The translations under genes were made by a program, and so were the position numbers. Below the pieces are notes generated by a model. The model saw only the letters and a list, made by a program, of their open reading frames with translations, was not told the DNA's origin and searched no databases. Shown here piece by piece: positions 17,294 through 23,378 of a stretch of 64,000 nt of DNA. Origin of the DNA: Bacteroidota bacterium (GTDB lineage Bacteria > Bacteroidota > Bacteroidia > Chitinophagales > Saprospiraceae); contig JASBVF010000029.1 of the NCBI GenBank assembly GCA_030147525.1, forward strand, positions 32,153-96,152. The letters run 5' to 3'. Positions within the stretch are counted from its first letter, which is position 1. Each line of letters opens with the position of its first letter.

Positions 17294-18025
17294 ATGAAGA
17301 AAAACGTATTTATAACAGGAGTGCTTGGCGGTATTGGCGCTGCCTTGGCGAAGACATTTCGGGAAAATGGCTTTTACGTTTACGGGGTGGACCGGCGGGA
17401 GGATTTTCATGGGAACTGCGATCGCTTTCTTCGGTTTGATATCAATGATTTCGTCAAGGATGCTGCTTATCGAATTCGGTTTACCCAGATATTTGATGAA
17501 TTGATACCCAAACTTGATGTGCTGATTAACAACGCTGCCGTGCAGCGACTTGATAATCTTGGTAACATCAAACTCGAAGACTGGCAGGAAACACTCAATG
17601 TGAACCTTACGGGTCCCATGCTGCTTAGCAAGCTTTTTTTAAACAAACTGGAGGAGAGCAAAGGCTGCATCATAAACATTGCCAGTATTCATCAGCAGTT
17701 GACCAAGCCTGCCTTTGTGAGCTACGCAACTTCCAAAAGTGCCCTGGTCGGCCTGACCAAAGCTATGGCCGTTGACTTGGAAGGCAAGGTAAGGGTGAAT
17801 GCGATCAGCCCGGCTGCAATCGAAACGGATATGCTGAGGGCTGGATTTGACAACAACGAATCAGCATTGGATGAGCTTCGGAAAATTCATCCCGTTCAAC
17901 GAATCGGGTATCCGGCGGATGTTGCGAAACTTGCGTTGTTCCTCACTTCCGAAAATCACGGCTTCATTCACGGAGCCAACCTCTTGCTGGACGGGGGAAT
18001 CAGTTCAGTTTTAAAAGACTTGTAA
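17294..18025 (+). CDS. Short-chain dehydrogenase/reductase
   Basis: 243 residues, classical SDR. NAD(P) motif TGVLGGIGAALAKTF (about 8-22), NNAAVQRLDN, catalytic Ser in INIASIHQQ, YATSKSALVG with Tyr and Lys, and LLLDGG at the end. The ATG at 17294 starts directly at the first beta strand. A longer reading from 17231 would add 21 residues of no recognisable fold. It is 90 nt after the hydroxyacid dehydrogenase and 10 nt before the DUF115 gene. Substrate not determined; the context suggests a sugar or sugar acid. Confidence 0.85.
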   Translation: MKKNVFITGVLGGIGAALAKTFRENGFYVYGVDRREDFHGNCDRFLRFDINDFVKDAAYRIRFTQIFDELIPKLDVLINNAAVQRLDNLGNIKLEDWQETLNVNLTGPMLLSKLFLNKLEESKGCIINIASIHQQLTKPAFVSYATSKSALVGLTKAMAVDLEGKVRVNAISPAAIETDMLRAGFDNNESALDELRKIHPVQRIGYPADVAKLALFLTSENHGFIHGANLLLDGGISSVLKDL

Positions 18026-18035
18026 AAATAGAATT

Positions 18036-18842
18036 ATGGCAAGACCTCAAGGCGCTTTATTTGGAATGAATTTGCTGGAGAAAGATGGTTTTAGTAAAAA
18101 ATGGAAGGAAGCAACCACCTACCTGGAGTGGAAACGAAAATACGCATCCCGTCTGAAGAAGTTCAAGGATTTACACAAAGGTCAGGACTGTTTCATCCTT
18201 GGGAACGGGCCTTCACTTAATAAGATGGACCTTACACCACTTGCAAATTACCATACTTTCGGGCAAAATAAAATCTTCCTGATTTTTGAAAAAGTTGATT
18301 TAAATCTCAGCTACCTGGTATCGGTCAATCAATTGGTGATCGAGCAGAGCGCACGTGAGTTTGAAGCGATGAATTGTCCGGTTTTCCTGTCTCACACGGC
18401 CGCTAAAGGCGTCGTGAAAGATCAGGACAACATTCAACGGATGCACACGCAAAACATCTGGAGCTTTTACGAGGATATCTCGCAGCCTATTTGTGAAGGA
18501 AATACGGTTACATTCGTTTCGCTCCAACTTGCCTATTACATGGGCTTCCGGCGGGTTTTTCTGATTGGCGTAGATCACAGTTTCAAACAAAGCGGAGCAT
18601 CGCACGAGGTGCAGACTTACGAGGGTGACGATGAAAATCATTTTCATCCGGACTATTTTAAAGGTCAGAAATGGCAATTGGCCGATGTTTACGGCTCCGA
18701 AGTTTCCTATCACCTTGCCAATTATTTTTATCAAAAAGATGGACGGCAAATTCTGGATGCCACTCCCGGTGGCAAACTGGAGGTTTTTCCCAAAATAGCC
18801 TTTGAGCAGGCTTTAAAAATGGCTCAGCCGAAAATAAAATGA
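18036..18842 (+). CDS. DUF115-like / 6-hydroxymethylpterin pyrophosphokinase-like fold protein
   Basis: 268 residues, cytosolic. The core motif CFILGNGPSLNKMDL (about 51-65) and the later YYMGFRRVFLIGVDHSF (about 168-184) are typical of the DUF115/MptE-like group and the related sialyltransferase-like proteins that sit in glycan clusters. The family is known from archaeal pterin synthesis and from flagellin or surface-glycan loci. In this operon a glycan role is the better guess. The C-terminus (YQKDGRQILDATPGGKLEVFP) is conserved in such proteins. The product cannot be named. Confidence 0.7.
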   Translation: MARPQGALFGMNLLEKDGFSKKWKEATTYLEWKRKYASRLKKFKDLHKGQDCFILGNGPSLNKMDLTPLANYHTFGQNKIFLIFEKVDLNLSYLVSVNQLVIEQSAREFEAMNCPVFLSHTAAKGVVKDQDNIQRMHTQNIWSFYEDISQPICEGNTVTFVSLQLAYYMGFRRVFLIGVDHSFKQSGASHEVQTYEGDDENHFHPDYFKGQKWQLADVYGSEVSYHLANYFYQKDGRQILDATPGGKLEVFPKIAFEQALKMAQPKIK

Positions 18843-18867
18843 GGATTTTTTGACGTGAAAAAATGTG

Positions 18868-18947
18868 ACACTTTATTTATTAATGTTATGTTAATATTTA
18901 AAGCACTTAGCGGAAGATGTTTGTAGACGTCATTTTTAATAAAGTGT
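18868..18947 (+). repeat. Inverted repeat upstream of the LytTR gene
   Basis: ACACTTTATT (18868-18877) and AATAAAGTGT (18938-18947) are perfectly complementary, 60 bp apart, in the 201-bp gap before the regulator. It may be two arms of a binding site or a loose terminator of the preceding operon. Confidence 0.4.
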
Positions 18948-18981
18948 AAATCAATGATTTGTAAGTAATTTTTATAGTGTA

Positions 18982-19017
18982 TTGGTTTTATATTTTAACG
19001 AGATAAATGTATTTTTG
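18982..19017 (+). promoter_or_regulatory. Promoter of the LytTR response regulator
   Basis: TATTTTTG at 19010-19017 matches TAnnTTTG. A possible TTGG lies at 18982, with a spacer a little longer than usual. The predicted start near 19023 falls after the GTG at 19017 and supports the ATG at 19044 as the true start. Confidence 0.6.
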
Positions 19018-19043
19018 TGACTGAACAAACACGAACTACACAC

Positions 19044-19856
19044 ATGGTCTTACATTATCCGACTGAAACGCTTGAACAAAAAAAAACGGCGCCTGTGATT
19101 AAAGCGATTATTGTAGAAGACGAGATCAAGAGCATGAAAAACCTCAAAAACTTGCTGGAAAAGCATTGTCCTGAGGTTGATGTGATCGGAGATGCCTTAA
19201 ACATCGAGGAAGGTATTGAATTATTTGAAGATCCGGATGTAAAACCAGACGTAGCATTTCTTGATATCAATCTCCCGGATGGCCTCGTTTTCCGAATGTT
19301 GGATGATCTGAAACCTATTGATTTCGAAGTAATTTTTATTACCGCCTTCAACGAACACGCCATCAAAGCTTGTGAGTACAGTTCAATTGGCTACATCATG
19401 AAACCGATTGACCCGGATGAATTAATGCAGGCTGTCAGCCGAATCCGGATCCACAAGTCTAACCAAATGGAGCAAAGGCTTGAGCTTTTCAACAAGCATC
19501 TCAACAATCCGAATGTCTTTGAAAAAATGAGTATTTCTGCAGTGGACGGTATCTATTTTGTCAATATCAAAGATATCGTTAGATTTGAGGCAGAAGACAA
19601 TTACACGCACATCTTTCTAACCAACGGAGACAGAATCACCGCATCAAGAACGATAAAAGCCTACGAAGACATGCTGCAGACAATGAACTTTTACAGGGTT
19701 CACAAAAGGCATGTCATCAATTTGAATTACATGAGAAAGTTCATCAAAGGCGATGGAGGTTACCTTGTGATGGACGATGGAAAGAAAATAGAGGTGTCAA
19801 GAAGGCGGCGCCCGGCTTTTATGGAGCAAATGCGGAGACTTGAAGAAGCATTATAA
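19044..19856 (+). CDS. LytTR-family response regulator
   Basis: 270 residues from the ATG at 19044. A receiver domain (KAIIVEDEIKSMKNLK; phospho-acceptor Asp in VAFLDINLPDG; Thr in FITAFNE; Lys in YIMKPID) is followed by a LytTR DNA-binding domain (about 165-270: IVRFEAEDNYTHIFL, RVHKRHVINLNYM, EVSRRRRPAFMEQM). LytTR proteins bind paired direct repeats about 21 bp apart, and such repeats occur upstream of the three small RNAs 3 kb downstream. The partner is probably the kinase at 20530. A GTG at 19017 overlaps the promoter and was rejected as start. Confidence 0.93.
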   Translation: MVLHYPTETLEQKKTAPVIKAIIVEDEIKSMKNLKNLLEKHCPEVDVIGDALNIEEGIELFEDPDVKPDVAFLDINLPDGLVFRMLDDLKPIDFEVIFITAFNEHAIKACEYSSIGYIMKPIDPDELMQAVSRIRIHKSNQMEQRLELFNKHLNNPNVFEKMSISAVDGIYFVNIKDIVRFEAEDNYTHIFLTNGDRITASRTIKAYEDMLQTMNFYRVHKRHVINLNYMRKFIKGDGGYLVMDDGKKIEVSRRRRPAFMEQMRRLEEAL

Positions 19857-20000
19857 TTAAAACAAAAACTTACACTAACACTCGTGATCAGGCAATTGTG
19901 TGGACGGGAGGCTAATCCTCGTTACCAAATTTTCTCTTTGTGAATTTATTACAATTAGGCTAAAGGATTTTTTATTCAGGGAGGCATTTGAGAAAGACAC

Positions 20001-20031
20001 TTTAAAAAGAAGAGAAAAGTACTTACCTTTG
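20001..20031 (+). promoter_or_regulatory. Promoter of the GG-leader peptide gene
   Basis: TACCTTTG at 20024-20031 matches TAnnTTTG. TTTA at 20001-20004 lies at 19-bp spacing as a weak -33. The predicted start is near 20037, about 46 nt before the first ATG. Confidence 0.5.
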
Positions 20032-20083
20032 GTAGCGAGAGAAAGCACACACACTTGTCTCGTCATACAAAAACGGGAACACT

Positions 20084-20296
20084 ATGTTCGGATTATTCAC
20101 TAAAAATCTTGATACTATGCAGGAGGCTACCAACAAAAAAAAGAACCTGAAGGAGCTTGACAACCTCAGCCGTATGACAAAAGAGGAGATGGGTGAGTTT
20201 CTTGGAGGTAATGAAAAGATTGTTGACAGAAAGAAAAGAGGAAAATTTTTCGGGCTGTTTGGTCCGAGTCCTTGTCAGGGGGAGTTGCCTCAGTAA
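20084..20296 (+). CDS. Small peptide with double-glycine leader, candidate RiPP or signal precursor
   Basis: 70 residues from ATG 20084, or 59 from ATG 20117. The segment NLKELDNLSRMTKEEMGEFLGG (residues 21-42) has the Leu spacing and EEM..GG ending of Bacteroidota double-glycine leaders (TIGR04149-like natural-product precursors, cleaved after GG by peptidase-containing ABC transporters). The 28-residue remainder is basic and then glycine/proline-rich with one Cys: KKRGKFFGLFGPSPCQG. Own promoter and own strong terminator make it a single-gene unit between a LytTR regulator and a histidine kinase. No processing transporter is in the window. It may be a signal peptide, a bacteriocin-like RiPP, or an internal effector of the kinase TPR domain. 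Confidence 0.6.
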   Translation: MFGLFTKNLDTMQEATNKKKNLKELDNLSRMTKEEMGEFLGGNEKIVDRKKRGKFFGLFGPSPCQGELPQ

Positions 20297-20331
20297 ATTG
20301 TGAGCAAACTGCAAGGTTGGTTATTCTCTTG

Positions 20332-20367
20332 AAGAGGCTGCATCGGCAGACGATGCAGCCTCTTTGC
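20332..20367 (+). terminator. Terminator of the peptide gene
   Basis: AAGAGGCTGCATCG (20332-20345) pairs perfectly over 14 bp with CGATGCAGCCTCTT (20351-20364), loop GCAGA. The T run is short. Confidence 0.7.
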
Positions 20368-20500
20368 GTTGTGCCAGCTAAGTCAGTTCACCCTTATAAA
20401 TTTTTCCTTTTTTAACTCAAAGTAAATTGGTTTGCAAAGATGACCTGATTTTAATATCTGAAAATCAGTCTTATTGTCTCCAAGCTCTCGCAAACCTGCC

Positions 20501-20508
20501 TACTTTTG
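20501..20508 (+). promoter_or_regulatory. -7 box of the histidine kinase promoter
   Basis: TACTTTTG matches TAnnTTTG. ATTG lies 24 bp upstream, as at the LytTR gene. The predicted leader is only about 15 nt. Confidence 0.55.
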
Positions 20509-20529
20509 TGATAAATTGGTAAAAGTACT

Positions 20530-22449
20530 ATGGAATCATTTCAGACACCATCTCGAGTTTCAAATGAGCCTGACCGGTTTTCAAGGGCGTCTTCAATTGT
20601 TGATGAAAGAATGCAGCGCCTGTTCTCTCTGGATAAAATGGCCAGACAGTTGGTGTTTACGGATATTTCAGCTGCACTGAAATACTTGGCCGAACAGCAG
20701 GAAATTCTCGTTGACTACGATCAACCGGACTTCAGGTTAAGTTATCACCTCAACACAGCTTTGATAGAAAACCAGTTGTATAACTACAATTTGTCTGATA
20801 TACATTTCCGTATGGCACTTGAGATTCTGGGTGAACGTGGTGACGTAAACCAACTGGCGGAAGCTTACATCGATTATGCGGGCACATTGCTTAACCTGGA
20901 ACAGACAGACCGCTCTAGATTTTACCTTTCACAGGCTGCAAAATATCTTGAAACCTATCCAGACGACCGGCTGAAGGTTCGTCTGATTTGTCGTGAAGGC
21001 TTTTTTCACCTGAAGTTTTCAAATTACGCAAAAGCTCTGCAAGCTTTTCTGGAAGCTGAGCGGCAAATAAATGCAATAACTCAACCGCTTGAATATAAAG
21101 ATTATTACTTCTACACCCTGATACAAAGTGGATTGGGAACGATCTACGCTGCGAATAACGACCCTGAGAAAAGCGTTCTTGCATATCTCGAAGTTGTAAA
21201 ACTCTGTGAAAAGAAAGGGATGAAATCCAGGCTTTCATGGCACTACCTCAACGTGGGTAACGGGTTTATGGCTGTTCAGGATTACGATAATGCCAGTTTT
21301 TATTTCAAAAGCGCAATCAAGGCTGTTGACGATGTTAATCAACAGGCTCGGGCTCTCGCTTACGCTAACCTCGGGTATTGTTACCTGAGCAAAGGACAGC
21401 ACAAGGAAGCACTTGAACTCCTTGCCACCGCTTACCCGCTGTTCAAGGAAAAAAGAGATAAAAACCTGGCAAACATAGAATGGTGGAGAGCCAGGATTTT
21501 TGAAGGAGAAAAGGCCAAAAAAGCACTGAAACATTATCTCAAAGCCCTTGACTTCGCCAAAAAAGCGCAGGACTACAAAATGATTTCGGGTATCTTAAAA
21601 GATATTGCGGCGCTTTATTCCAAAGAACAGGATTATAAAAATGCCTACGATTATCAGCGACTTTACGTTCAGGCCGTTGAAAAATACCTGTTTGAAGAGA
21701 AGGACTCTGAAATGAGAGAGTTGCAGATAAAGTACGAAGCTGAGCGAAAGGAAAAAGAGGTTGAAATGTTCAAACTCCAGGCTTCCGGCCTGCAGTTGAG
21801 AGCACTCAGGGCGCAGATGAACCCGCATTTTGTTTTCAATGCGTTGAACTCTGTTCAAAATTTCATTACCTCAAATGATGGCACGCTGGCAGCAAAATAT
21901 CTCGCACAGTTTGCACATTTGATGCGGCAAAGCCTGGAATATTCAGAGCTGGAAATTATTTCACTGGAAAAGGAAATTGATTTTCTCCGGGATTACCTCG
22001 AAATCAACGAAAAACTTCGCTTTGAAAACAAGCTCAGGTACGAGATTAATGTAGACGAAGAAATCGAAGAGGATATTCTCGGTGTGCCGACCATGATCAT
22101 TCAGCCTTACGTGGAAAATTCCATCGAACATGGCATCAGGCCGAAGAAAAACGGGCTGATCAAGGTGAATTTTACACTGAGGGATGAAAACACGATTCTT
22201 TGTACTATTGAAGACAACGGCGTTGGAAGAAAGCAGGCCAGATTGCTTCAACAGGATAATCCTAACTATAAGAACCACCGGTCGCTGGGGACAAAAATTA
22301 CCCAAGAACGACTTGAAATACTCTTAAAATCGAAAGACCGGGATGAAAAAGTGGTTGACATCATTGACCTGGAAGACGAAGTAACCGGAGAATCACTTGG
22401 TACCAGGGTCGAAATCCTGATTCCTATCATGGATATACACATCAAATAA
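20530..22449 (+). CDS. Soluble TPR histidine kinase (LytS/YehU-type kinase core)
   Basis: 639 residues. About 380 residues of tetratricopeptide-like helices (for example AYANLGYCYLSKGQHKEAL) are followed by a coiled coil (about 385-420, EMRELQIKYEAERKEKEVEM), the His_kinase segment ALRAQMNPHFVFNALNSVQN with the phospho-acceptor His (about 436), and an HATPase_c domain (PTMIIQPYVENSIEHGI, then CTIEDNGVGRKQ). Relatives usually have a signal peptide and a membrane helix between TPR and coiled coil. Neither is visible here, so the TPR sensor should lie in the cytosol, as in peptide-binding RRNPP regulators. Probable partner: the LytTR protein at 19044. Confidence 0.9.
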   Translation: MESFQTPSRVSNEPDRFSRASSIVDERMQRLFSLDKMARQLVFTDISAALKYLAEQQEILVDYDQPDFRLSYHLNTALIENQLYNYNLSDIHFRMALEILGERGDVNQLAEAYIDYAGTLLNLEQTDRSRFYLSQAAKYLETYPDDRLKVRLICREGFFHLKFSNYAKALQAFLEAERQINAITQPLEYKDYYFYTLIQSGLGTIYAANNDPEKSVLAYLEVVKLCEKKGMKSRLSWHYLNVGNGFMAVQDYDNASFYFKSAIKAVDDVNQQARALAYANLGYCYLSKGQHKEALELLATAYPLFKEKRDKNLANIEWWRARIFEGEKAKKALKHYLKALDFAKKAQDYKMISGILKDIAALYSKEQDYKNAYDYQRLYVQAVEKYLFEEKDSEMRELQIKYEAERKEKEVEMFKLQASGLQLRALRAQMNPHFVFNALNSVQNFITSNDGTLAAKYLAQFAHLMRQSLEYSELEIISLEKEIDFLRDYLEINEKLRFENKLRYEINVDEEIEEDILGVPTMIIQPYVENSIEHGIRPKKNGLIKVNFTLRDENTILCTIEDNGVGRKQARLLQQDNPNYKNHRSLGTKITQERLEILLKSKDRDEKVVDIIDLEDEVTGESLGTRVEILIPIMDIHIK

Positions 22450-22479
22450 GCTGAATTCTGGAATTGGCTTAAAAGAAAA

Positions 22480-22516
22480 AACCGGTATTTCTGAAGAAAA
22501 TACCGGTTCTTTTTTA
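22480..22516 (+). terminator. Terminator of the kinase gene, overlapping a possible LytTR site
   Basis: ACCGGTATTT (22481-22490) pairs with AAATACCGGT (22498-22507), followed by CTTTTTT. Because ACCGGT is its own reverse complement, the same bases also form a direct repeat (see 22481-22509). Confidence 0.7.
22481..22509 (+). promoter_or_regulatory. Possible LytTR operator 1 (ACCGGTnn-N13-ACCGGTnn)
   Basis: ACCGGTAT, 13 bp, ACCGGTTC: a 21-bp period with half-sites like those at operators 2 and 3. It ends 26 bp before the -7 box of small RNA 1. The terminator hairpin alone could explain it, so this copy is the least certain. Confidence 0.35.
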
Positions 22517-22535
22517 ATATTTAAAATAAATTAAA

Positions 22536-22618
22536 TATTTTTGTAAAGTTTTCTCATAGTATGTTTGTTTAATCTTCCTGCACCTTACTTCCCTCCTGAG
22601 GTGCGGGAATTTTTTTTT
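22536..22618 (+). ncRNA. Tandem small RNA 1
   Basis: TATTTTTG (22536-22543) is a TAnnTTTG box without a TTTG -33. The predicted transcript runs about 22548-22618 (71 nt). It starts with the 19-nt block GTTTTCTCATAGTATGTTT (22548-22566), identical in all three copies. A terminator hairpin follows: CCTGCACC (22577-22584) with GGTGCGGG (22600-22607), a pyrimidine-rich loop containing TTCCCTCCT, then nine T. No ORF of note. Relative to copies 2 and 3 the stem differs by paired changes (G-C here, A-T there), which supports a structured RNA. Confidence 0.72.
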
Positions 22619-22741
22619 AACTGACTGATTTTGTGTGTAGTGTAGAATTCTCAATAAAGTTTAGTGCTACAAGAGCCTTACTTTTTAGCCTAAAAGAATT
22701 TTTATTTTATAAATATTAGTTCCGCTTATTGGTGAAAAGAT

Positions 22742-22770
22742 ACCGTTCCCTCAAGAAGACCTACCGTTCC
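22742..22770 (+). promoter_or_regulatory. Candidate LytTR operator 2 (ACCGTTCC-N13-ACCGTTCC)
   Basis: Two identical ACCGTTCC half-sites at 22742-22749 and 22763-22770 with exactly 13 bp between (period 21). This is the spacing of known LytTR sites, for example the ACC(G/A)CT(C/T)A-N13 repeat of E. coli YehT. It lies 54 bp before the -7 box of small RNA 2. Confidence 0.6.
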
Positions 22771-22824
22771 CTCATCATTTCAACCACTGCGTAAATGTAG
22801 CTTTTTTTCAGATAATGTCAAGCT

Positions 22825-22905
22825 TATCTTTGTATCAAGTTTTCTCATAGTATGTTTAATTCTCCTACACCTTTCTTCCCTTCTGGGGTGTAGGAATTTT
22901 TTTTT
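22825..22905 (+). ncRNA. Tandem small RNA 2
   Basis: -7 box TATCTTTG at 22825-22832, predicted transcript about 22839-22905 (67 nt). The 19-nt block lies at 22839-22857. Terminator stem CCTACACC (22864-22871) with GGTGTAGG (22887-22894), loop containing CTTCCCTTCTG, then nine T. Against copy 1 the fourth pair is A-T in place of G-C, so both sides changed. No TTTG -33 element is visible, as expected of an activator-dependent promoter; operator 2 lies upstream. Confidence 0.75.
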
Positions 22906-23227
22906 ATAGCAAACACATTGAAAAACAGCCCTTTGCTGCTTCCTGCAAACAAATTTCCATCCTGCTAAATTTTTCTTGAAAGCCTGTTGTTGAGTGAATT
23001 TTTTTTATCAACCTGTAGAAGGTTTTTAGACCCAGGATGAATTGACTATTCTGAAACGGGCATCTTGTGGAACGATTGCCAGTAGTCTAAATCTGTGCCA
23101 ATTTTCAACAATTTATAAATTATTATCTTTTTTACTATTTGGTATTGCGAAAGTTGTAAGGCATATCAAGTGTTAACAAGGTACTTCAAAAAGCAGGCGC
23201 TTCAATACCACTTTCTAAACAGAAACG

Positions 23228-23256
23228 ACCGTTTTCGTCGGGATCTCAGCCGTTCC
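23228..23256 (+). promoter_or_regulatory. Candidate LytTR operator 3 (ACCGTTTT-N13-GCCGTTCC)
   Basis: Half-sites at 23228-23235 and 23249-23256, again with 13 bp between and a 21-bp period. CCGTTCCCT in the right half is shared with operator 2. It lies 35 bp before the -7 box of small RNA 3. Confidence 0.55.
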
Positions 23257-23291
23257 CTAAATGCGGCTTTTAAGCCACCTGGAAAAGAGCT

Positions 23292-23378
23292 TATCTTGCA
23301 GCGTGTAGTTTTCTCATAGTATGTTTAGTGCTCCTACATCAGCCTTTAGCCTCCCCCGATGTAGGAGTTTTTTTTTTT
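23292..23378 (+). ncRNA. Tandem small RNA 3
   Basis: Imperfect -7 box TATCTTGC at 23292-23299. Predicted transcript about 23308-23378 (71 nt). The 19-nt block lies at 23308-23326. Terminator stem CTCCTACATC (23331-23340) with GATGTAGGAG (23358-23367), a loop with CCTCCCCC, then ten T. One stem pair is T-A where copies 1 and 2 have C-G, a second covarying position. Its T run overlaps the pbpC stop codon on the other strand. Confidence 0.72.

Noticed and set aside
19900..20103. 67-codon plus-strand frame before the GG-leader peptide
   Set aside because: It contains the predicted peptide promoter, starts with GTG and overlaps the peptide gene; no sequence support.
22450..23376. Reading the three repeated hairpins as plain terminators or as an IS remnant
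   Set aside because: There is no gene to terminate before copies 2 and 3, no transposase remnant or target duplication, and each copy has a promoter-like box plus an identical block placed where a 5' end would be.
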